From: Cymbomonas tetramitiformis
Lineage: Eukaryota > Chlorophyta > Pyramimonadophyceae > Pyramimonadales > Pyramimonadaceae
Direction: 5' to 3'
Assembly: GCA_001247695.2 (NCBI GenBank)
Contig: LGRX02035278.1
Coordinates: 1 to 64,000, forward strand
Length of the DNA: 64,000 nucleotides
Shown here: positions 55,201 through 64,000 of the stretch, piece by piece
Layout of the letters: each line of letters opens with the position of its first letter
How positions within the stretch are numbered: the stretch's first letter is position 1
Program-made: the position numbers and the translations under genes
Notes under the pieces: generated by a model
Database searches by the model: none
What the model was told of the DNA's origin: nothing
What the model saw: only the letters and a program-made list of their open reading frames with translations

Positions 55201-57823
55201 CACGCCCGGTGGACTGTCGCCCAGTTCGTGCGAGCGGGAGCAGTTTAGAGAGAAAGCATTTCGTAGAACAGGAAATAGGTCTGAGCGAATGTAATTCGAG
55301 TTTGGCGTTGTTGTCGTACGTGGTGACGTGGCTGTCGTGCTGCTGAATAACTGACTGGGGTGTTTTGGGTTGATGTAACGGCTGATACGCCATGGGTGGC
55401 GCCCGTGGCTGCTGTGCGAGGGTGCTGTTGTCGTGACGCGTCGTACTGTACCGCATTGGCGTGTTTTGGGTATAATTTAGATGCGTGACAAGCGTCATCG
55501 GGCGAATAACTGATTGTGAGGAAGGGGTTGTATGAGGGGCGCCACACTGATCGCGGGTTTCACGGAGTTTCGACTCGCGAAAGGGAATGGGCCTGTGAGA
55601 TTTGCTCCTGTAAGGGTAGCGGTCAGAAAGGCTTGCCTTCGGACGTAGGTGCTTTCCTGGTGGCTTGCTGAAGCAAGATTTACATCGGGCTGACGTGGAT
55701 TGCTGGTGGTATCTGAGCGTGAAATCGGGGCGGTGGTGTGGCTGGTATAAATTATATGTCGCCTGGTATAACTCGCACACGGGCGCACTTGGGGGAAAGC
55801 GGTGTTGCGGAGTGGGGGAAAATGGTGACAACTGAGCGCGGACGTGGGAACGATGTGGCGAAGCTGAGATCGCAAGGGGGGGGAAGACCCTGTCGGGTTT
55901 GCGAAGGTCCCCCGACCCTGGGTTGGGCGTGTCCATAGTTGTGACAGTGATGGGTAATGGCGTGTCTCAGTGACACGTCATTTTGATTCTCAATCCTGCA
56001 ATACCCGTACACGCGAGGCATGACCGCTTCGTCGTCGCGCGTTGCTGCTCCCATAAGAGCAGCGTGTCCACGAAAGACATAAATGGATCCGGTTGCTCGC
56101 TGCGAACCTCGTCTTAAGGGCCTTTGTGTCGCTTGAGCCTCGTCAAACCAGGCGGGCTTGCCTGGGTTTACAAGCGAAGGGCAGCCCCGACCGCGACCGT
56201 GCCATCAGCGGTCGTCGTCCTTTCAATTTTTCCTCCAACTAATTTTTACCTACGATATACGTTCCTCCTACGTTATACGATTATATTATTATTATTATTA
56301 TTATTTTATTATATTATTAATTATATTAATATATTCGATAGGAGGGGTAAACGACAGAATCGTGAAAGAAAACAGAAAACCGATCTAGAGCTCTAATGAT
56401 GAGACGTGCAAGAAACATAAATGCACTAAGCGGTCGGCTGCGTCAGCAGACGATTTCGCGGTCCAGATGGGCCGATGCTGCCATCGGACGATTTTCTGAT
56501 CGTGTACCTCCTAAATGCACTTTTGTTTGAAAACATGCAAAAACAGTCTGATTTTATCGAGTTTCGATGCGGATTCCCCATTGTTTTTTCATTACAGCAA
56601 TCTTGATATTCCGAATTAGCGTCGCGGAGCCAGCGCGAACAGTGAAACACCCCCAGATTTATACATTGGGACCATCAAAGATCTCGTTTGGATACGTCGT
56701 TTGGGTGATATGATATGGCGTATCGATGACGTACCGCGTATTAAGACCATATTTAAAAACGCGATGGAGATAAATTCCAAGATTAAATACTTATAGCGTT
56801 AATATTGGGATTGCTTATATGTAGCCGCCCCGGAACGTGCAGGTGCAGAAAAAGCATACCATTTTTTGTCGAAAGGGCATTCTGAAGGTTTGAGGTAGTC
56901 GAGGGCTTAGGTCCTCACAATCGTACCTTGGGGATTTGCGTGAATCCAATTTCTCGCAAAGATTTGGCATGCTACTTCTTTACATCATGTCTCTAGAGAT
57001 GTACGATTGCAGCTGTTCCCATCGGTTTCTCGCAACGCCTCAAGTAACGTTCGTTCAACAGCCCATATGGACGTACTTGTTGCGCTGGTTTGCGTATTTA
57101 GTAACTTACACGCGCCATCCCGGATGTGCCGCGGGGCTCGAAGCGCGTGTGAACCAAATGACCAAATGAAACACAGACGCACACATACAACGTTGAAAAT
57201 ATGTTTCAGTCGTTGTTATTACTATTTCTTAGCGTTCCCTTCGGCAGGATACCGAAGGGAATGCCGTTTTGCGGATGCCGGTTCCCGCTTCCGCCACACG
57301 AAGCGGGGAATCCGGGATCTGCTTCCAGTCACCGAATCTGTGCGGGGATGCTTCCTAGCGTTCACAATAGCTTATAATAAACATTATTCGCTTCTAATAT
57401 ATCGCGAAGAGTTATCAATCTCTTCATTAATCTATCCTGCTGCACTAGGTTTTCACAGTGTAAAGCGCTTAAGAAGCGCGAACGGAAGCGGACAGATTCC
57501 AGAAAGATACCGGTGCGATTTCCACAACGGTTTAGATGTCCTTCTGATTTAATCGAACGGCTGTTCGGAATTTGTAAACAACGAAAAATATAATTCGCAT
57601 CTGAGGAATCGAAAAGGAATCCGTCGCGCTTTTCATTACACTCCGCTTAATACGCCGAATGACGTCTACATCCCTCTTTGCATATAGGTGATAGGGTTCC
57701 CCTCTGAGCACACCCATATCCAATCGCGCATGAAAATTTGTGGCTTAGTATATAAATGTCATGATTTTGTATATAAATAACTCAAGCCAACTCACTTCCG
57801 AATATAAATTATATACTCCGCGA

Positions 57824-57864
57824 TCGTATCGCGCGCGCGATCGCGCGCGCGATATCGCGCGAGC
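57824..57864. repeat. CG-rich palindromic run
   Basis: Alternating CGCGCG with GATCGC and GATATCGC blocks; self-complementary and able to form several overlapping hairpins or Z-DNA-type runs. It adjoins the right terminal repeats of the 5.7-kb element. Confidence 0.7.
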
Positions 57865-57872
57865 TTGCATAC

Positions 57873-58029
57873 AGTAATCACTCACCTTTAAGAAAACAGG
57901 AAATTCACGCCAGCGTATTTTTACATAGAGTTATTAAATATGGGTGCGATGTATTAAATATGAGGGAGTTTGGAAAAACGCTGGCTGTTTCCTTAACGTC
58001 GAGTTTCCTTAACAATGAGTGATTACTGT
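57873..58029. mobile_element. 157-bp TA-flanked MITE inside the right TIR
   Basis: TIRs CAGTAATCACTCA at both ends, followed on each side by a TTAAGxAAAC block; TA at 57871-57872 and 58030-58031. Shares the CAGT start and TA target with the larger element it interrupts, so the same transposase type may have mobilised both. No coding content. Confidence 0.85.
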
Positions 58030-58049
58030 ATAGGGTTCCACCCACTGTA

Positions 58050-58814
58050 TGACTCAAATTAATTTACCCCGGGGAGCCAATTCGCCCCCGGCTACCATAC
58101 AGGGTCAAGGGCAGTCCTTCGTATCCTAAAAGTTCCCCCTGCTAGCACATACATGGAGAATCCGACTAATCTAACTCTACAGCAGCCGCCATGACAACCA
58201 ATCCTCTCCCACTGGTCGAGACTAACTATTACTGGAATAGCGCAGTGGAAGCGTGGTGGGCCCATAACCTACTGGAATATCCCGGTTCAAGATATCAGAC
58301 AGTCAGTGAACCAATATAGATAAACTCCTATAAGAAATAAACCCTAAGCTAGATATACCCGGAACGGTCACGGAGTCGGAACGGTCTCGAGTCTAGCTAC
58401 CTGTGACACTCGGTGTGTCACAGCACAGGCTTACGGATCAGTCACGGTCCAGTGTTGGCTACCTAGGAATCTGTCATAGGGGCCTGCACCGGGACTCCCG
58501 GTCAGGGCTGCCTATACAGATTTCAGCAACTATAATACTGCGTCAAATCGGTAACCTCCGCGCTCATAATGGTCGGCACCCCCTGCTCCCACGCCCCTCC
58601 CGTCAACCGCCACACCCTCCCCCACCCCCCATAAGCCCACCAAAGTCTGGCGTAAGCCCATGACAATACCAAAGCCAACGGGTGTGCTCTGAAAACCGGG
58701 GGTGAGGGTGGGACGTCCAAGAAGAGGGGGTGCTCCGGATGCATCCATGAATATGCTAGTAAGTAACTATCAAGAACCCATGTGCCTGTGACCTCGTGCG
58801 GGTTTTACTATAGT
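58050..58814. other. Stretch without a supported gene
   Basis: Includes a GC-rich part (58560-58745) whose ORFs on either strand carry no motif, and an AATAAACCCTAAG stretch reminiscent of 8600-8640. GGTGTGTCACAG-type short inverted repeats occur near 58404-58430. Confidence 0.35.
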
Positions 58815-59035
58815 TGTAAGGGTTATGACCGATGACACATGTGTCATACATGTCATACATGTCAGACATGTCATACCATGTCATGTCATGTCATGTCATG
58901 TCGAGTCATGTCACATATTATAATGACTGACAGTCGTCAGACATTCGTCAGACAGTCGTCAGTACGGTCGACTATGATTGTACATGTCATCGAGATGATA
59001 AGTCACATCATCTGTCATTCATTCAAGGTAAGACT
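58815..59035 (+). repeat. Dispersed repeat A, second copy (LTR-start type)
   Basis: TGTAAGGGTTATGACCGATG and the following TCATG pentamer run match 22252-22450. Extra CAGTCGTCAGACA duplications are present near 58930-58955. Confidence 0.7.
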
Positions 59036-59399
59036 TGAATGGCAATAATCCGCGCACAAGTCAGCACTCGTATCATGTGCTGAGAATATGGCGACAATAT
59101 GTGCTCGCTTCATCAACAGCGCGCGCGATTGCGTTTAATCACTTGCAGCGCACGACAATCATCTTGCAGTTTTACGATGACGATGTCAAAATAGTTGCAA
59201 CGATCATCTGTGCATCACATGCCCGCGTCGATATCCTCTGCAAAATATTTGTATACTCGCAGGGATACTCATGGATGGACGCATGATGACCATATTGCAA
59301 CATGTCACACTATACCTTGATGACTGCAGAGATATTTCAAATTATTCACTGTCAGAATTTGTATACTTACTTGCAAACAAGAGTTTGAACTGCATGAAT

Positions 59400-60650
59400 A
59401 TTGTGTACATCTACATGACAGATCATGAATACTTAGCAGCAGTATAGTAAAGTGTGCAAGATATGTGTGTGTGTGCGGAGATTGCAATGATTGCAGCACA
59501 CACACACACACACCCATGCACATATACTCCACTTGTAGCATTCACCAACATGCAGTATATAATGAGTGCATGCACCATATCATGCATTACACCACATATA
59601 CATTATATACTGAGTGACTGCAATACTGTGAATTGTGCATGCATCACCAATACAGCTTGATCACGATACCGGTTGTAGTATATATACCAGTTTGATCACG
59701 CTAACAACTGGAACACTAGCATCATATTGCATTATATTGAACATTGCACAAGCATATTGCAGTGCATGCTAAGTTATATTAGAACCCATGTTAGTATAAG
59801 GTGCCTGAAAGTAATCTCAACACCATAATTAGCTCGTCATGTCCCGGTGGAGCCGAGATGCTCTTCGGATCACATGCACGTTCTATGGTGGATTACTGGA
59901 TGGAATGCACACCGGAGCTACATGTGAAATTACAAGCAACTCATTATTGTGAATGAGATTATAACAGGATTACAATAACCCCTAACTTGATATATATCAT
60001 GCTAGATTCATTCAGTACATGGTATGCTGATCACCATCCTGCATGATAAACTATCTGGGAATATTGTAATACCAGAAGTCACCTTCCTGCAAGTGTGTAA
60101 AGTGAACACACACACACACACTTACAAAGTACTAATCAACAAGTACTGCACATTGCACACACACTGACATTACTGTATATGATGACATTCACGGCTGACT
60201 CAGGGTGAATTGATCAACTATAATGTCCATTATGTGCATGATAATATAGATACCATTCCACAAACACATGTGCGTGTGGAATGTCAGAGATGGCGATAGA
60301 TATGGGAGCAGGATAAAACAACATGCTGTAGGGCTGGATGGAGATATCTCCAGACCCGAAGGCAAAATATTGTGCTCATTATAACAGCTGGTTGAGCACA
60401 GTCCATCCACTCTCACATATCGCTGGAGCAACAACAACCACTATACTGCAGTCTGACAATTGACTCAGTATTGATCAGCACAAAAGCATGTACCTAATGT
60501 GGGAGGCAGCTGTAACCCTCCTCACATAACAGACACTGTGAAACTACTTGTGGATCATATATAGTGCAAGGTTCTATATTATGCACTATATAAGACTAAT
60601 CAAGCTATGTCGATTCTTAGGAACTATGTCCAGACTCAGTGCATATATTT
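59400..60650 (+). repeat. Dispersed repeat C, second copy
   Basis: Collinear with 12180-13470 (see the shared blocks there). Contains (GT)n/(CA)n microsatellites at about 59464-59514 and 60108-60121. With repeat A 365 bp upstream it looks like most of one long LTR, either solo or the 5' LTR of an element whose inside is lost. Confidence 0.6.
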
Positions 60651-61014
60651 GCAGTAAGAATTAGGTATTATATTGACTTTTTGCCATGCGGCTGTTTTTA
60701 CTCTAGAAATCTCAACTGTTTCTTTGGCCTTGGCCATTACTTATTCACTCAGCTCTCTGAGGTAATCCTAGTCAGCATGGCCAAGTCTCATCAACCTATC
60801 ATATGCTTGTACTACATTATCATGCAGTATGATGTGCCAGTATTCTACATGTCACATTATTACACAGTACAGTGGTACTGTGTACTCCCATATAAGGGGG
60901 GTCTCTTCCTCAACAGGGGTCTCGGGCGCTAATGCTGTAAGGCGCGTATGACACTTCTGGCATGTATGACATTGCTGAGTCATCCGCGCATGACACCGCG
61001 TGTTGTCCTAGCAC
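60651..61014. other. Junction between LTR-like repeat and the right Gypsy element
   Basis: About 360 bp without a gene. The part from roughly 60900 to 61014 should be the start of the 3' LTR of the minus-strand element (inferred from the purine tract next to it). Confidence 0.4.
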
Positions 61015-61031
61015 AACTCCCCCCCCCTTCA
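61015..61031 (-). promoter_or_regulatory. Probable polypurine tract and 3' LTR start of the right Gypsy element
   Basis: Read on the minus strand: GAAGGGGGGGGGAG then TTGTGC, about 40 nt after the stop codon. Same arrangement as at 3331-3350 for the left copy. Confidence 0.55.
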
Positions 61032-61070
61032 GGTGGGAAGCGTCCTCGCTTGTGCTTAGATGCACAGTCG

Positions 61071-64000
61071 TTAGGCTGATTCGGAGCCCATGGTGTCCCA
61101 CTCGCTGTCGTCGGACATCACTGGTGGCGGCGTAGGGCTGTACTCCGGCATCAAGGTCACCGGCTCCTCGTCAGCTTCTTCCGGATTAGCGCAGACTCTT
61201 TCATCGTTGAGATCCGTCTCATTTTCATCTCTCCAAAGCAGCTCCGCTAGGTATTCACACACCGCTGCGATTGCCCCCACGGGTTGTTCCACCGGTAGAG
61301 AGCTGAATAATTGTTTAAGCAAGGCTGCGGGGATGCCATACACGTGCCATCCAGCTCCCATGCCTGGTCTAGGGTCGCCCGACACTCTGCTGGCGGAGCC
61401 GCTCTGCGCCATCTTCTCGTGCCGCCCATAACGGCGTTTGAAGTCGCAGGGGTTTTCGGGGTCGCAAGACTTCAGAGTGGCGATAGGCGCGTTGGTCCAG
61501 AAGTGGGTGGGCTTCTTGTAGGGCATACCATACTTACAATACGTAGCCAGATGCGGAGGTGGCAACCCTTGCATGCATCGGCGAGTGTGTAACCCATGAG
61601 GAGCTCGGCCACGCGGGTTCTCGATGAAGTAGAAGCTCGGCTGGAGGTACTTGATGATCTCCAGCGTTCTCCGCACTTGTCTGTCAGCACCACGCAAGTT
61701 TCGTATCCCTACCGTTTTGGCTTGGCTATACTCCGTGCATGGAGGGCTCGCCCAAATGACGTCAAAGTGCTTGGGCGAGAACTGCCGATAGTCCCAGTGC
61801 AGGACGTTTTCGCAGTGAGTGGGCTTCCATCGGTTCTGGATGTCCACCGAGACTACCTCACACCCAGGAAACTGCTTGCTGAACTGTCGTTCGACGGAGC
61901 CTGTGCCACAAAACAACACCAAGATCCGTATTGGGCGTCGAGACGGCTGTAGGCGTGCCGCTCCTCGACCAGGTCCTTGGGATGGCATGAAACTGGTGGA
62001 CGACACCGTCGCGAATGTGCCCACCTCGTCGTCGGCCCGTTCTTCCGGGATCCACGCCATTCCGTCCGCCTGTAACTCTTCAGGATCCGTCAACCATATC
62101 GCTCCTGCTGACTCCTCGCGTTTGCGAGTGACTCTACTCTTTTCACGTTCTTGCCTCTTGGCCTCGACCTTCTCGAACTCCTGAAGAGCGCGGTTAGGTA
62201 TCCCTTTTCGGCCAACTCCATCGAATTCGAGGTCCTCGCGAGTTTTCCATTCATTCTCGGAGCGCGGCATACCTACCCATTTGACCATGTACTCCGTCCA
62301 TGTCCGCCCGCTACGTCTCCTCGTGCGTGACCTCTCAATGCACTCCACCGCCATCTCCTTACGACCGCTCACGTCCACAGGGGGAGGCGGAATCTCCGCA
62401 CTCCTGTCCGCGAACTTGTCCTGGCCCGACTCCACTGGGGTGAGTCTATCCACGGTGAAGACGTCGTGCACCTTCCACTGTGGTGGTAGCTTCAGGCGGT
62501 AAGCCGCGGGGGCCCCTCGGTCCTCGGTGGCGAGCTCCATCTGCCGGTCGCTGTGGAAGGCCTCCAGCACCTCCATCGGACCCAGGCGCTTCTTCAGCAA
62601 CTTCTTGTGTAGGCCCCGATCCCCGGGCTGGGTGAGATGCGTGGCGTCCACCCACACCATGTCACCTATTGCGTACCGGCGAGCGCGATGGCGAGCATCA
62701 TACTGGGCCACTTGCTGCTGCTGAGCTACCAGCAACCTATCGCGAGCAGTCTGCAACTGCTGAACAAACTGCCGGGCGGTCTCGTGGGCCGTGCCTTTCT
62801 TCACGACGTCCCCTCTCCCCCCCTTGGCGCGGCCCCTACGAGAGGCCAATGCAGCTTCTACGAAGAAGTCGAGCTGCGACGCTGGGGCATGCCCATAGCA
62901 AAGCTCGAAGGGTGTGAATCCAGTAACCGCGGACCTGGAGTCGTTAATGGCGTACTCCACCGGGGTGCACCACAAATCCCAGTCTGTCTGGTTTGCGTCA
63001 ACGTAGGCGCGCAACATGCGCTCCACCGTGTGGTTTGTGTGCTCCGCTTGACCGTCCCCTTGTGGATGGTACGGCGTAGTGGAGGCCACCTGCACCCCCA
63101 TAAGGCGATGCAACTCCATATGAAAGGCGTCACGGAAGCGAGAGTCCCTGTCACAAACGATCTTCATGGGAGCACCGTGCAGTCGCCAAACATGGTCGAA
63201 GTACATTCGTGCCACTTGCTCAGCGGAACTGTCAGAGTACAGCATGGGGACCACGTGCACCATCTTGGACAACTTGTCCGTGAACGTGGCGAAGGCGTCG
63301 TAGCCCCGCTCCGTGCGCGGCAGACCTGTGACGAAGTCAATGCTCACCACCTGCCACAGCCTGACCGGGACCTGGAGGGGGTTCAGCTGGCCATCCGGAT
63401 AGCTGTTCCTCGGGCGGGTCTGCTGGCATATCAAGCACGAGCGGGTCCAGTCGGTGACGTCTTTGTTCATGCGAGGCCACCAGAACCGCCGCACTATCCG
63501 AGCAAGAGTCTTATCTCGTCCGGTGTGTCCCGCCGCGGGAGACTCGTGCGCTTCACGCATGACTATCTCTCGAAGGGGAGAGTCGGATGACAACACCAGC
63601 TGGTAGCGTCCCTCCGCGATGCGCCAGATCATGTCGTCAACCATACGGAAGGTGTCCGTGCGCTGGTGCGGGGCGGCTAAAAGCTCTTCCTTTAACATCG
63701 TGAGGTAAGGGCTACGTTCGTACTCCGCGCGTAGTGCTTTCACGAACTGGCATGCCTTCAGTGGTCCTTTGGTTGCGCGTGCCTTGGCCGCTGGCCCTGA
63801 CGTGACCATAGGCTCGCTTGCACCTTGAGCGGCGGGCGCACGGGCACTCTTCGCTCGAGGCCGAGTCCGGCTGGCCGCTGGCGCCCACACCAGCAGCACG
63901 GGCCACCGCAGCGCTGGTCGGCCTCCATCTGGTGACTCAAACAAGCATGTAGGGTGACCCTTGGCATCCTTGAGGTCGAACACCTTGACCACGTGCAGGC
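61071..64000 (-). CDS. Ty3/Gypsy polyprotein C-terminal half: integrase, chromodomain, C5-cytosine methyltransferase
   Basis: The frame is open to the right window edge with no ATG near it, so the protein is cut; the tail of the NPPY-type domain is still seen (GHPTCLFESPDG, RWPVLLVWAP). Residues counted from codon 63990-63992. Zinc finger intact: H149, H156, C186, C189. Core: D219, D281, E317. Chromodomain about 547-590 (MAVECIERSR, YMVKWVGMP). C5 methyltransferase: FCGTGS (694-699), FDVIWASPPCTEYSQ with catalytic Cys752, ENP (791-793), YCKYGMPYKKPTHFWTN. An acidic C-terminal tail (DENETDLNDE, SDDSEWDTMG) of about 70 residues is absent from the left copy. No stops or frameshifts: this copy looks functional as far as it can be read. 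Confidence 0.9.
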   Translation of the reverse strand, partial: LHVVKVFDLKDAKGHPTCLFESPDGGRPALRWPVLLVWAPAASRTRPRAKSARAPAAQGASEPMVTSGPAAKARATKGPLKACQFVKALRAEYERSPYLTMLKEELLAAPHQRTDTFRMVDDMIWRIAEGRYQLVLSSDSPLREIVMREAHESPAAGHTGRDKTLARIVRRFWWPRMNKDVTDWTRSCLICQQTRPRNSYPDGQLNPLQVPVRLWQVVSIDFVTGLPRTERGYDAFATFTDKLSKMVHVVPMLYSDSSAEQVARMYFDHVWRLHGAPMKIVCDRDSRFRDAFHMELHRLMGVQVASTTPYHPQGDGQAEHTNHTVERMLRAYVDANQTDWDLWCTPVEYAINDSRSAVTGFTPFELCYGHAPASQLDFFVEAALASRRGRAKGGRGDVVKKGTAHETARQFVQQLQTARDRLLVAQQQQVAQYDARHRARRYAIGDMVWVDATHLTQPGDRGLHKKLLKKRLGPMEVLEAFHSDRQMELATEDRGAPAAYRLKLPPQWKVHDVFTVDRLTPVESGQDKFADRSAEIPPPPVDVSGRKEMAVECIERSRTRRRSGRTWTEYMVKWVGMPRSENEWKTREDLEFDGVGRKGIPNRALQEFEKVEAKRQEREKSRVTRKREESAGAIWLTDPEELQADGMAWIPEERADDEVGTFATVSSTSFMPSQGPGRGAARLQPSRRPIRILVLFCGTGSVERQFSKQFPGCEVVSVDIQNRWKPTHCENVLHWDYRQFSPKHFDVIWASPPCTEYSQAKTVGIRNLRGADRQVRRTLEIIKYLQPSFYFIENPRGRAPHGLHTRRCMQGLPPPHLATYCKYGMPYKKPTHFWTNAPIATLKSCDPENPCDFKRRYGRHEKMAQSGSASRVSGDPRPGMGAGWHVYGIPAALLKQLFSSLPVEQPVGAIAAVCEYLAELLWRDENETDLNDERVCANPEEADEEPVTLMPEYSPTPPPVMSDDSEWDTMGSESA

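Larger units (their letters stand above)
52349..58047. mobile_element. 5.7-kb TA-flanked TIR element, right TIR split by a MITE
   Basis: The left end reads CAGTGGGTGGAACCCTATAT; the right end, inverted, reads the same for 17 bases, then a TA-flanked MITE (57873-58029), then continues ATGC. Removing the MITE restores a 22-23-bp TIR. TA precedes and follows the ends (52347-52348, 58048-58049). CAGT ends with TA duplications are seen in pogo/Tc1-mariner relatives. The inside has ORFs up to 253 residues (55175-55936 minus) but none with a DDE motif I can identify, so it is probably a dead or non-autonomous element, perhaps with further nested inserts. Confidence 0.65.

Noticed and set aside
55175..55936. 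253-aa minus-strand ORF
   Set aside because: Long, but of low complexity (His, Pro, Ser, Arg, Gln) with no hydrophobic core and no motif; an antisense open frame of GC-rich repeat DNA is as likely.

Overview
The window is eukaryotic nuclear DNA. It has spliceosomal GT-AG introns, LTR retrotransposons with chromodomains, many terminal-inverted-repeat (TIR) elements and long stretches without genes. It looks like a large, repeat-rich genome of a green alga or similar protist; a prasinophyte-like alga is my best guess, inferred from the domain repertoire only. No rRNA, CRISPR array, bacterial operon or phage module was seen.

Layout. 1-3293 (+) and 61071-64000 (-) are the 3' halves of two related Ty3/Gypsy-type elements, both cut by the window edges. 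Each encodes an integrase, a chromodomain and a C-terminal cytosine-C5 DNA methyltransferase domain. The left copy also shows an upstream NPPY (adenine-methyltransferase-like) domain; the right copy shows the tail of the same domain. 3369-4171 is a 21-bp minisatellite. 4554-11000 is AT-rich repeat DNA (76-bp and ~220-bp tandem arrays, hairpins) around a locus with an unrecognised ORF family (7269-9080) that recurs at 22809-23680.

11089-22808 is a decayed second Gypsy/chromovirus: gag 14706-16166, then broken protease, reverse transcriptase, RNase H, integrase and chromodomain pieces to 19978. It carries a 77-nt GT-AG intron with TSD-like flanks inside the integrase, a MULE-like element (20752-22115) in its 3' region and a hAT-like MITE (11166-11362) in its 5' repeat. 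23690-24540 is an array of CCATGG/TTTCGCGAAA palindromes. 24545-29026 holds almost nothing I can support. 29027-31478 is a complete small LTR element (201/184-bp LTRs, 5-bp TSD) with a gag-like ORF and a nested TA-flanked MITE.

34881-51971 is the host-gene island: GC-rich, minus strand, short exons. Its best part is a signal-peptide peptidase C11 (clostripain-like) gene, followed by a Pro-rich exon, an unrecognised domain and Lin12/Notch-type (LNR) Cys-rich exons. Several splice phases agree, so these may be one long secreted multidomain protein. An intron of this gene holds a 1-kb insertion with a 14-bp TSD, an ORF and a tRNA-like sequence (47778-48822). 52349-58047 is a TA-flanked TIR element whose right TIR is itself split by a small MITE (57873-58029). 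58815-60650 holds further LTR-like repeat sequence before the second methyltransferase retroelement.

Most of the window is therefore layers of mobile DNA around one host gene neighbourhood. The most unusual items are the retroelements that carry methyltransferase domains, the introner-like intron inside a retroelement and the intronic insertion with a tRNA-like end.
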